Assembly (NCBI GenBank): GCA_036732005.1
Contig: DAINDF010000018.1
Coordinates: forward strand, 5,840-69,839
Length of the DNA stretch: 64,000 nt
Direction of reading: 5' to 3'
DNA from: UBA1926 sp036732005
Lineage (GTDB): Bacteria > Planctomycetota > Phycisphaerae > Phycisphaerales > UBA1924
The notes below the pieces were generated by a model, which ran no database searches, was not told the origin of the DNA, and saw nothing but the letters and a program-made list of their open reading frames with translations. Shown here one piece after another: positions 27,256-35,248 of this stretch. A program made the translations under genes and the position numbers. The stretch's first letter is position 1. Each line of letters starts with the position of its first letter.

Positions 27256-28425
27256 ATGAAGACCATGATCACGATCATCGCCCTCGCCTCCGGCAGCGTG
27301 CTGGGGGTTCCGGCGTACACCGTTCACGACCTCGGGCTTCTGGGGCTCGAGGCGGAGGCCCACGCCATCAACGACGCGGGGGTCGCCGTGGGGCTCAGCT
27401 ACGACACGATCGCCGCCCATCTCGCGGTCCGCTTCGAGCCCGGCGGCCCGGTTCCCCTGCTCGGGCCGATCGCGTTCGAGCAGAGCGAGTCGGTGGATAT
27501 CAACGACGCGGGCCTGATCGCCGCGATGGCGTTCACGCTCGGGGAACTGACCTCTCACGGGTACATCACCGACGGCTCGCTGCCGCCGCTCGACATCGGC
27601 GCGTTCATCCCGCGGGCGATCGACGAACAGGGGCGGCTGGTCGGTGCGCGCCCCGTGCTCACCGCGGACAGCGTGTATCGCGAGCGGGCCGCGTGGTGGA
27701 ACGGCGCCACCCGGATCGATCTCCCGTCGCTCTCGGGCGCGGATTGGTCGATCGCGCACGATATCGACGCCGCGGGACGGATCGTCGGCGCCGTCACGCC
27801 GGCCGGCGCGATCCGGCCCAAGGCGGTCCTCTGGGACGGGCCCATCGTGACCGATCTCGGCTCGCTCGGCGGGCAGTCCGCCCAGGCCCTGGGCATGAAC
27901 GATCTGGGCGACATCGTCGGCGTGTCGGACACGCCCTCCGGCGCCCCACACGCGTTCCTGTTCCATGTCAGCGGGGCGAGCGTCACCGAGCGCATCGATC
28001 TCGGCGTCATCGCCGGGAACGACAGCGCGGCCTGCGCGGTCAACGCCTCCCGGCAGGTCGTCGGGGCGTCGAACGGACGGGCGTTCCTCTGGCAGGACGG
28101 CGCGATCCACGACCTGAACACCCTGGTCGCCGATCTTGACGGGTGGGATCTCCAGTCCGCCATGTCCATCAACGACGCGGGCGTGATCGTCGGTCACGGG
28201 ACGCACAAGCCGTTCGGCCGGAGGGCGTTCATGCTCGTTCCCGCGAACGACTGCCCGGCCGACCTCGCCGAGCCGTTCGGCGTCCTTGATCTCGCCGATG
28301 TCACGGCGTTCATCGTCGCGTTCCTTGCGCACGACCCGCTCGCCGATCTCGCCGAACCGTTCGGGGTCTTCGACCTCGGCGATGTCACCGCGTTCGTGCA
28401 GTCCTTCCTCGCCGGCTGCCCCTGA
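27256..28425 (+). CDS. Secreted HAF-repeat protein with GC-type dockerin
   Basis: A 389-residue exported protein. The signal peptide ('ITIIALASGSVLG') is followed by HAF-type repeats: 'AYTVHDLGLLG', 'NDAGVAVGLSYD', 'NDLGDIVGVSD', 'NASRQVVGASNGRAFLW' and 'NDAGVIVGHG' are the recognisable cores of this extracellular repeat family. The dockerin pair has 'DLAEPFGVLDLAD' and 'DLAEPFGVFDLGD' loops. ATG 27256 is taken for its GAGGAG site 7 bases upstream, rather than the ATG at 27241, which overlaps the cytochrome stop. It lies 11 bases after the cytochrome gene, so the two are probably one unit, closed by the terminator at 28456. Molecular function is unknown. Confidence 0.8.
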   Translation: MKTMITIIALASGSVLGVPAYTVHDLGLLGLEAEAHAINDAGVAVGLSYDTIAAHLAVRFEPGGPVPLLGPIAFEQSESVDINDAGLIAAMAFTLGELTSHGYITDGSLPPLDIGAFIPRAIDEQGRLVGARPVLTADSVYRERAAWWNGATRIDLPSLSGADWSIAHDIDAAGRIVGAVTPAGAIRPKAVLWDGPIVTDLGSLGGQSAQALGMNDLGDIVGVSDTPSGAPHAFLFHVSGASVTERIDLGVIAGNDSAACAVNASRQVVGASNGRAFLWQDGAIHDLNTLVADLDGWDLQSAMSINDAGVIVGHGTHKPFGRRAFMLVPANDCPADLAEPFGVLDLADVTAFIVAFLAHDPLADLAEPFGVFDLGDVTAFVQSFLAGCP

Positions 28426-28455
28426 CGCGGCCCGCGCCAGGAGAACAAGGGATCT

Positions 28456-28487
28456 CCCCGCTCCGAAACCCGGAGCGGGGTTTCTTT
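28456..28487 (+). terminator. Intrinsic terminator
   Basis: A perfect 10-base stem, CCCCGCTCCG with CGGAGCGGGG, surrounds the loop AAACC and is followed by TTTCTTT. It ends the cytochrome/HAF-protein unit, 30 bases after the stop. Confidence 0.9.
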
Positions 28488-28568
28488 GCGCGGCATCGTC
28501 CAGGTAGGCTGAAATCGTGCGCCGTCGACGCGCCGCCTCGTGGGGCACGCCGTTGAAAGGAGCAAGCC

Positions 28569-29495
28569 ATGCAGTCTCCGCTTTTCGTGAGCATCGGCCC
28601 GTTGGCCGCGGCTGCGGTGCTGTTCAGCGCCGGGCCCGCGAGCGCGCAGTTCAGGCTCTTCGACGACTTCGACGACGACACCCTGGGCCTCGTCGACGGG
28701 CAGGACGGGTGGGACTCAAGCGGAGGCGCCAACTCGATCGCGGTTGATCCCGATGATCTTTCCAATCTGGTTCTGCTGGTTCCCGCCTCCTCATCGAGGC
28801 TGCACAAGATGCTCTCGCCAATGGGTTTGTCGGTCGCGGATGGTCAGATTCGGATGATGTTCATGCGCGTCCGCGTGGCGAGGAAGCAGACCTTCTCCGT
28901 CGGGCTCTCGTTCCTCTCGCACCCGACGGAGTACAGCGATTTCGGGCCGGAGATCGGGATGGCGTCCACCGCGAACGACCTCGATCTCCGCGTGTGGGAC
29001 GGCGACGGGGACATGTACGAGGATCTCACGCAGCTCCTGCCCGCGACCTGGTACAACCTCTGGGTCAGGGTCGATTCGTCGGCAAACACCGCCGCGGTCT
29101 GGCTCAACAGCACACCGGGCGCCACGGCCACGCCGGATGACCGCCTGTGCGCCGCCGATGGGGACGACCTCTTCGAGTTCCGCGCCGGAAACTCGGCCAA
29201 CCTCTTCAACTTCTATGTGCGCACCTCCGGGGGCGACAGCGGCGAAAACCAGGGGCCGGTCTTCTTCGACGACATCTTCATCGAGATCACCGACTCGCTG
29301 AACCTCTCCAACCCGATCGGCGCATGCACGCCCGACCTGAACGGGGACGGCGTGCTCGACCTCTCGGATGTTTCCGACTTCGTCGCCGCGTTCCTCGCCG
29401 GCGAGCCGCAGGCGGATCTGGCGCCGATGTTCGGGGCTCACGATCTGGCCGATGTTGTCGCCTTCGTCTCCGGGTTCCTTGCGGGCTGCCCGTAG
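28569..29495 (+). CDS. Secreted jelly-roll-like protein with GC-type dockerin
   Basis: A 308-residue exported protein. After the signal peptide ('AAAVLFSAGPASAQ') there is one domain of ~220 residues whose pattern ('FDDFDDDTLGLVDGQDGW' early, 'TWYNLWVRVDSSANTAAVW', 'VFFDDIFIEI' late) looks like a concanavalin/LamG-type jelly roll, often carbohydrate-binding. This is a fold guess from strand pattern only. The dockerin pair is mixed: the first loop is a classical calcium type ('DLNGDGVLDLSD'), the second is not ('DLAPMFGAHDLAD'). GAAAGGAG precedes the ATG. A TAGGCTGAA -10-like element lies at 28505. It converges with the AbgT-type transporter gene. Confidence 0.75.
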   Translation: MQSPLFVSIGPLAAAAVLFSAGPASAQFRLFDDFDDDTLGLVDGQDGWDSSGGANSIAVDPDDLSNLVLLVPASSSRLHKMLSPMGLSVADGQIRMMFMRVRVARKQTFSVGLSFLSHPTEYSDFGPEIGMASTANDLDLRVWDGDGDMYEDLTQLLPATWYNLWVRVDSSANTAAVWLNSTPGATATPDDRLCAADGDDLFEFRAGNSANLFNFYVRTSGGDSGENQGPVFFDDIFIEITDSLNLSNPIGACTPDLNGDGVLDLSDVSDFVAAFLAGEPQADLAPMFGAHDLADVVAFVSGFLAGCP

Positions 29496-29568
29496 CGGCT
29501 GTCAAGACCGAGGCATGAGGAGTACGGTGGGCAGGCCGCCTGAGGCCCGGCGTCCCGAGGCCGCCGAA

Positions 29569-31212
29569 TCAGGAGGCCGTCGCCGGCGTGTACAGCGTCG
29601 GCGCGTCGGGCCCGACGGGCAGGCCCAGCGCGAAGACCCAGAGGTAGAAGAACGCGGTCCAGGTGAGCAGGAAGGCGATCGTGAAGGGCAGCATCGTCGC
29701 GATCATCGTGCCGATCCCGAGGTCCTTCTTGTACTTGGTCGCCATCGCGAGGATCAGGCCAAAGTAGGACATCATCGGGGTGATGATGTTCGTCGTGCTG
29801 TCGCCGATGCGGTAGGCCGTCTGCGTCACCTCGGGGCTGTACCCCAGCTGCATCAGCATGGGGACGAAGATCGGGGCGGTCACGGCCCACTTGGCGCTCG
29901 CGGAGCCGATGACCAGGTTCACGACCGCGCACAGGGCGATGAAGGGAAGGAAGACGAGCGGGTTGTCGAGCTTGAGCGTGATCAGCAGGTCGGCCCCGAG
30001 CACGGCGAGGATCGAGCCCAGCCCCGAACGCTCGAAGTACGCCACGAACTGCGCCGCGAAGAACACGAGCACGATGTAGAGCCCCATCGAGCGCATGGAG
30101 TCGGCCATCGCGTCGACCATGTCGCGGTCGTTCTTCACGGTGCCCACGATGCGGCCGTAGACGAATCCCGGGATCAGGAAGAAGATCACGATCAGCGGGA
30201 CGACGGACCTGAGGAGGGGACGGATGGCGTCGGCGCCGGTCGCCTCGGGATTGGGGTTGCGCATCACGCCCCAGCCCGGGAGCCACGCGAGAGCGCCCGA
30301 CCCTGGGAAGGAGGGCCCGGCGACCACGACGATCCCGAGTGAGACGACCAGCATGCTCAGCCCCGCCCAGATGAGGCCTCTGCGTTCGAGCGAGGTCGGC
30401 ATCGCCGTCGTCTTCTTCTCGTTCAGGTCCTCGGACGCGAGTGACTCGTCGTACGCCCCGAGCCTCGGCTCGACGATGTACTCGGTGACGGCCCACCCGA
30501 CCGCGGTGACAAGAAAAGTGCTCGCGGCCATGAAGTACCAGTTGCACGCCGGGTTGACCTCGTACGCCGGGTCGATGAGCTTCGCGGCCTCTTCGGTGAT
30601 GCCGGCGAGCAGCGGGTCGATCGTCCCGATCAGGAGGTTGGCGCTGTACCCGGCCGACACGCCGGCGAACGCGGCGGCCATCCCGGCGAAGGGATGCCGC
30701 CCCAAGGCGTGGTAGATCGCCATCGCGAGGGGGATGATGACCACATACCCCATCTCGCTGGCGGCGTTGCTGACGACGCCGGCGAAGACCACGACCAGCG
30801 TGACCATGCGACGCGGCGCGTTGAGCACCAGCGCGCGCACGGCGGCGGTCAGCAGCCCCGATTTCTCCGCCACCGCGACGCCGAGCAGCGAGACCAGCAC
30901 CGTGCCCAGCGGCGCAAACCCGCTGAAGTTCACGACCATCGACTCCCCGATCCAGCGGATGCCCTCGCCGCTCAGCAGGTTGCGCACGACGAGCCGCTCG
31001 CCCTCTCGGCCGGGCCTGGGGTCCTCGACCTCCAGCCCCGCCCACGAGGCCACGGCGCTGGCGATCAGCACGCCCACGGCGAAGATCGCGAAGAGCGTGA
31101 CCGGGTTGGGGAGCAGATTGCCCACCCACTCGATCGCGGCGAGGAACCGGGCAAGGCCCCGGCTCGGGCGGGGCGCGTCGGGCGATCTCGGTGTGTCGGG
31201 GTGCGTCGGCAT
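29569..31212 (-). CDS. AbgT family transporter
   Basis: A 547-residue integral membrane protein of the AbgT family, known for p-aminobenzoyl-glutamate uptake in E. coli and for sulfonamide export in some homologues. About twelve hydrophobic segments are visible. 'LLPNPVTLFAIFAVG' at the N-terminus, 'GFAPLGTVLVSLLGVAVAEK' and 'ASAKWAVTAPIFVPMLM' are family signatures, and 'GDSTTNIITPMMSYFGLIL' is the conserved re-entrant region. ATG 31212 is chosen over the frame start at 31260 for length and its proline-rich cytoplasmic leader. It lies opposite to the dockerin genes and interrupts the island. Substrate cannot be assigned. Confidence 0.88.
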   Translation of the reverse strand: MPTHPDTPRSPDAPRPSRGLARFLAAIEWVGNLLPNPVTLFAIFAVGVLIASAVASWAGLEVEDPRPGREGERLVVRNLLSGEGIRWIGESMVVNFSGFAPLGTVLVSLLGVAVAEKSGLLTAAVRALVLNAPRRMVTLVVVFAGVVSNAASEMGYVVIIPLAMAIYHALGRHPFAGMAAAFAGVSAGYSANLLIGTIDPLLAGITEEAAKLIDPAYEVNPACNWYFMAASTFLVTAVGWAVTEYIVEPRLGAYDESLASEDLNEKKTTAMPTSLERRGLIWAGLSMLVVSLGIVVVAGPSFPGSGALAWLPGWGVMRNPNPEATGADAIRPLLRSVVPLIVIFFLIPGFVYGRIVGTVKNDRDMVDAMADSMRSMGLYIVLVFFAAQFVAYFERSGLGSILAVLGADLLITLKLDNPLVFLPFIALCAVVNLVIGSASAKWAVTAPIFVPMLMQLGYSPEVTQTAYRIGDSTTNIITPMMSYFGLILAMATKYKKDLGIGTMIATMLPFTIAFLLTWTAFFYLWVFALGLPVGPDAPTLYTPATAS

Positions 31213-31336
31213 GGGCGGGACGATACCACCTCGGGCCGATTGCGAACAACCTGCGATCAAAGCGGATGCAGGGGTGGTCAGGAGCGGCGGGGCCCCGAGG
31301 GCCCGGCGGAAAATCGGGCTGAGCGGTCCGGATCTG

Positions 31337-31365
31337 TTGCCGATTCGGGGGAGTTCCTGTAGTCT
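31337..31365 (+). promoter_or_regulatory. Probable promoter for the subtilase gene
   Basis: TTGCCG and TAGTCT are separated by exactly 17 bases, with the -10-like element 58 bases before ATG 31418. The best sigma-70-like match in the window. Confidence 0.5.
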
Positions 31366-31417
31366 GAACCGCCTCTGGGGCGTTCTGTCCGTTCATATTT
31401 CGAGAGGGGACATCGTG

Positions 31418-34400
31418 ATGAGCATTCGTTCTGGATCGGCGGCGATCCTCGCCTGCCTTGCCGGTACCGTGATCGCCGCTGACATCCCGTGGCGGAATGT
31501 CGACCGGGTCGCCGCCTTCGAGTCGGCCCGGGCCCAGGAGGCCCCGGCGGACGCCCTGCAGCGGCTCTCGGGCCGGGAATCACGCGTGGTCGTGACCTTC
31601 GCCTCGATCCCGACGCCCGCCGAGCGGCTTGCGCTCGCCGAGTCGGGCGTGACGCTGCTCGCCCCGCTCGGGGGCCCGGCGTTCTTCGCCCGGATTGACC
31701 CCACAGTGCAGCCCTCGCGGGCGGCGCGGTCCGCGGCGTTTGAGTTCGTGGGCGAGATCGCCCCGGCCCACCGGCTCGACGAGAAGCTGACCGGCGCCGA
31801 GGCGCCGTCATGGGCGCTCGCCGAGGCCGGGACCGACCCGGCGGCCAACCCGGTCATCGGCGTGTATGTGCAGCTCCACGCGGATGTCTCGCCGGCTGAC
31901 GCCGGCGTGCGGAACATGATCGCGCTGGCGGGCGGCGTGGTGCGCGACACGGTGCAGTCGGTGAACATGCTGGTCGTTGAGCTGCCCTTCAGGAACATCG
32001 CCGATCTGGCTCAGGACGACCGCGTGCAGTGGATCGAGCCCCCGCTGCCCCGGATGGGCATGTTCAACGCCGACAACCGCATCCGCGTGCAGGCCAACGA
32101 GGCCCAGGCCGCGCCGTACAACCTCGACGGCTCGGGGGTCACGGTCTTCGTGTACGACGGGGGCGCGGTGCGGACGACGCACAACGATTTCCAGGGCCGC
32201 GCCACGGTGATTGACGGGGACGCGACCAACTACCACTCCACCCATGTCGCGGGCACAATCGGGGGCGCCGGCGTCGCGAACGCGACCCACAAGGGGATGG
32301 CGCCGGGCGTCGGCATCCTCAGCGCCGGCTTTGAGTACGACGGCTCGGGCACCTTCCTCTACACCAACCCGGGCGATCTGGAGTTCGACTACACCAACGC
32401 CATCAACCAGGGCGCGGACATGTCGAACAACTCCATCGGCTCCAATGTCGCCCCCAACGGGTTCCCCTGCTCGTACGAGGGCGATTACGGCCTCACCGCC
32501 GCGACCATCGACGCGGTCGTCCGCGGGTCGCTGGGCGAGCCCATCGTGATCTTCTGGGCCGCGGGCAACGAGCGGGGCAGCGGGTCGTGCGGCACGACCT
32601 ACAACACCACCCCGCCCCCGTCGAACAACAAGAACTCGATCACCGTCGGGGCGCTCAATTCGAACAACGACACCGTCACGAGTTTCACCTCGTGGGGCCC
32701 CTCCGACGACGGGCGCATCCGCCCGGTGATCTCGGCCCCGGGGTGCCAGTCCAACGCCGACGGGGGTGTGACGAGCACCGACTCCGCCTCGAACACGGCC
32801 TACACGACGCTCTGCGGCACCTCGATGGCCTCGCCCACCGCCTGCGGCGTGGGGGCGCTCATCTATGACGACTTCCGCGCCACCTTCCCGGGCCAGCCCG
32901 ATCCTTCCAACCAGCTGATGAAGGTCTGGCTCGCCCACAACGCCGTCGACCTCGGCAACCCGGGCCCGGACAACCAGACGGGGTACGGCTCGATCCGCGC
33001 CATCCCCACCATCGACTTCGTGCGCACCGGGCAGTGGGACGAGGGCTCGGTCGACAACGGGGGCATCCAGACCTTCACCGTCGATGTCGCCCCGGGAACC
33101 CCCGAGTTGAAGCTGACCATGGCGTGGGACGATGTCCCGGGAACGCCCAATGTCAGCCCCGCCCTCGTGAACGACCTCGACCTCGTCGTGGTCGACCCCA
33201 GCGGGGCCCGGCACTATCCATGGACCATCAACCCCGCGAGCCCGGGCTCGCCCGCCGTCAAGACCCAGGAGGACCACCTCAACAACATCGAGCAGGTGCA
33301 GGTCAGCAACCCGGCGTCGGGCCGGTGGATGATCCAGGTCGTGGGGCACAGCGTGCCGCAGGGGCCCCAGGGGTTCGCCATCGCGGGCACCCCGGCCCTG
33401 GGCCCGGGCCTGCTCGCCGCGAGCCTCGAATCGGGCGTGCCCGACCTGCTCGCCCCGGCCACGCCGCTCGAGGTCCGCGTCGGCGTCGAGCCGGGCGTGG
33501 ACGCGCTCGTGCCGGGCTCCGTGGCCCTGCACTACCGTCTCAACGGCGGGGCGTACACCGTGGTGCCGATGGGTGACGCCGGCGGCGGCGATTTCCTCTC
33601 GACCATCCCCGGCGCGAACTGCGATCAGACCATGGAGTTCTTTGTCACCGCCGAGGGTGTCGAGGCGGGCGTCGTCACCGTGCCGCCCGGCGGCACCCCG
33701 TTCGCCGTGGAGATCGGCGAGATCGAGACCATCCTGGTCGACAACTTCGAGACCGACCTGGGCTGGACCGTCTCGGGCGACGCGACCGACGGGCAGTGGA
33801 CGCGGGGTATCCCGGTCGACTGTTCCTCCCGCGGCGCCCCGGGCGCCGACGCCGACGGGTCGGGGCAGTGCTGGGTGACCGACAACAGCGCGGCCTCCTC
33901 CTGCAACTCCGATGTCGACAACGGGACGACGATCCTGACCTCGCCCGTGTTTGATCTGCCCGACGGGGCCCAGGTGTCCTATCGCTACTGGTTCAGCGAT
34001 ATCGCCTCGGGCGGCATCAACGGCGACGAGTGGGGCGTCGACTACTCCACCGACGGCGGCTCCAACTGGACGCGGCTGCGCACGGTGACCAGCGTCGCGG
34101 CGACCTGGCGCTCCGACACCATCTTCATCGGGGACGAGGTGCCCGCGGGCGCGAACCTGCGCTTCCGGTTCACGGCCAACGATGTCGGATCGCAGAATGT
34201 CATCGAGGCCGGCCTCGATGATTTCCGGATCAGCCGGCAGTTCTGCGAGGATGTGAACCTCGGCTGCAACCCCGCCGACATCGCCGAGCCCTTCGATGTG
34301 CTCGATCTGGCGGATGTCCAGGCGTTCATCGCGGGCTTCACGGGGCAGGACCCCGTCGCGGACATCGCCGCCCCGTTCGGCGTGTGGGACCTCGCCGATG

Positions 34401-34441
34401 TGCAGGCCTTCATCGCCTCGTTCAACGCGGGCTGCCCGTAA
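31418..34441 (+). CDS. Secreted subtilisin-like serine protease (S8) with GC-type dockerin
   Basis: A 1007-residue exported subtilase. The signal peptide is 'AAILACLAGTVIAAD'; residues ~30-210 look like a propeptide. The catalytic triad is visible as Asp in 'VTVFVYDGG' (~245), His in 'HSTHVAGTIGG' (~275) and Ser in 'GTSMASPTACGVG' (~468), with the oxyanion Asn in 'WAAGNERGSG' (~382). Beta-rich domains follow, including a jelly-roll-like one from ~770 ('DNFETDLGW', 'VSYRYWFSDIASGG'). The dockerin pair closes the protein ('DIAEPFDVLDLAD', 'DIAAPFGVWDLAD'). GAGAGGGG precedes ATG 31418; the frame upstream to 30734 mirrors the transporter. With the metalloprotease it gives the island two extracellular proteases. 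Confidence 0.9.
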   Translation: MSIRSGSAAILACLAGTVIAADIPWRNVDRVAAFESARAQEAPADALQRLSGRESRVVVTFASIPTPAERLALAESGVTLLAPLGGPAFFARIDPTVQPSRAARSAAFEFVGEIAPAHRLDEKLTGAEAPSWALAEAGTDPAANPVIGVYVQLHADVSPADAGVRNMIALAGGVVRDTVQSVNMLVVELPFRNIADLAQDDRVQWIEPPLPRMGMFNADNRIRVQANEAQAAPYNLDGSGVTVFVYDGGAVRTTHNDFQGRATVIDGDATNYHSTHVAGTIGGAGVANATHKGMAPGVGILSAGFEYDGSGTFLYTNPGDLEFDYTNAINQGADMSNNSIGSNVAPNGFPCSYEGDYGLTAATIDAVVRGSLGEPIVIFWAAGNERGSGSCGTTYNTTPPPSNNKNSITVGALNSNNDTVTSFTSWGPSDDGRIRPVISAPGCQSNADGGVTSTDSASNTAYTTLCGTSMASPTACGVGALIYDDFRATFPGQPDPSNQLMKVWLAHNAVDLGNPGPDNQTGYGSIRAIPTIDFVRTGQWDEGSVDNGGIQTFTVDVAPGTPELKLTMAWDDVPGTPNVSPALVNDLDLVVVDPSGARHYPWTINPASPGSPAVKTQEDHLNNIEQVQVSNPASGRWMIQVVGHSVPQGPQGFAIAGTPALGPGLLAASLESGVPDLLAPATPLEVRVGVEPGVDALVPGSVALHYRLNGGAYTVVPMGDAGGGDFLSTIPGANCDQTMEFFVTAEGVEAGVVTVPPGGTPFAVEIGEIETILVDNFETDLGWTVSGDATDGQWTRGIPVDCSSRGAPGADADGSGQCWVTDNSAASSCNSDVDNGTTILTSPVFDLPDGAQVSYRYWFSDIASGGINGDEWGVDYSTDGGSNWTRLRTVTSVAATWRSDTIFIGDEVPAGANLRFRFTANDVGSQNVIEAGLDDFRISRQFCEDVNLGCNPADIAEPFDVLDLADVQAFIAGFTGQDPVADIAAPFGVWDLADVQAFIASFNAGCP

Positions 34442-34465
34442 CACCGCCGGCGTGCGAGATGACCG

Positions 34466-34494
34466 AGGGGCGCTCCCGCGAGCGCCCCTTTTTT
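34466..34494 (+). terminator. Intrinsic terminator after the subtilase gene
   Basis: AGGGGCGCT pairs perfectly with AGCGCCCCT around a 6-base loop, followed by a run of five T. It lies 24 bases after the stop codon. Confidence 0.9.
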
Positions 34495-34560
34495 CATGCG
34501 CGCCCGAACCGGGGCGCGATGGGCCGTGGGCATGCCGGCCCGAGGCCTCACGCGGGTTCC

Positions 34561-34677
34561 CGGTCGTCCTTGGACCATGGTGCCGTGGCTCATCTCGAAG
34601 AGTGAACCACGAGATGACGGCGTGGGCCGGCCTGAACCGCCGTCACCCTTGGGGATGACGGCGGGCACCGGGGCACA
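34561..34677 (+). repeat. Dispersed hairpin-rich repeat, copy A
   Basis: This ~117-base stretch recurs in opposite orientation at 38554-38670 with roughly 85 percent identity by eye. It contains a strong hairpin (34637-34664: CCGCCGTCA with TGACGGCGG, inner CCC/GGG) and a second arm CATCTCG/CGAGATG. It lies between the subtilase terminator and the lipoprotein gene. No protein is credible in it. Confidence 0.75.
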
Positions 34678-34697
34678 CGGTGGAACGGAGATCGGTC

Positions 34698-35192
34698 TCA
34701 GTCGCGGTCGAGCCAGCTCAGGCGGGCGAGTTCCCGCAGCAGCGGGGCGAGGGGGGTGTCGGCATCGGCGTCGTGCTGGGCCGCCCGGACCCGACCTTCG
34801 GCGCTGATCTCGAGCAGCGCCACACGCCGGTCCGCCGGGGGGGTGAAGACCTGCGGGCCCGGGACCTCGGCCTGGCCCGGCCCGGCCTGCGCGGCCAGGG
34901 CGTACAGCCGGTCGACCTCGCCCGGATCGAGTTCCCGCACAAGGGGGGGGAACCCCGGCCTCGAGACCCCGATGCCCGACTCGGCCCGGAGCCTGCCATC
35001 AGGGTCCACCGCGTACCGGGCGGGGCGGAGCCAGCGCGGGTCGGGCAGGGCGGTCTTGTCGGCCTCGACCGGATAGACGGTGATGAGCAGGGCGAAGTCG
35101 CCCGGCCGGTCGTCGGGGAGCGTCGCGGAGGTGGCGGCGCAGCCCCCGAGAAAGAGCGCGGCGGGGAGCATCCAGAGCGGGGTTCGGGGCAT
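34698..35192 (-). CDS. Small putative lipoprotein, function unknown
   Basis: A 164-residue protein with a type II signal peptide: the lipobox 'LGGC' places the acylated cysteine near residue 18 ('LPAALFLGGCAATSA'). The mature part has no recognised domain; it contains 'GDFALLITVYPVEADK' and two beta-rich segments. Related small Planctomycetota proteins of this kind have no known role. It is divergent from pheT, with 56 bases between the two starts. No ribosome site is seen, but a TAGACT hexamer (35198-35203, minus strand) ends 5 bases before the ATG, pointing to a leaderless message. Confidence 0.72.
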   Translation of the reverse strand: MPRTPLWMLPAALFLGGCAATSATLPDDRPGDFALLITVYPVEADKTALPDPRWLRPARYAVDPDGRLRAESGIGVSRPGFPPLVRELDPGEVDRLYALAAQAGPGQAEVPGPQVFTPPADRRVALLEISAEGRVRAAQHDADADTPLAPLLRELARLSWLDRD

Positions 35193-35248
35193 GGCGGAGT
35201 CTACCCCGGGCGGGCGGGTCCGCGTCGCCCGCGCTACGCTTTGCCCCC

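Noticed and set aside
34445..34658. Open frames through the dispersed repeat (both copies)
   Set aside because: The products follow the repeat and its hairpins rather than a gene; starts lack ribosome sites and the two copies diverge with a frame change.
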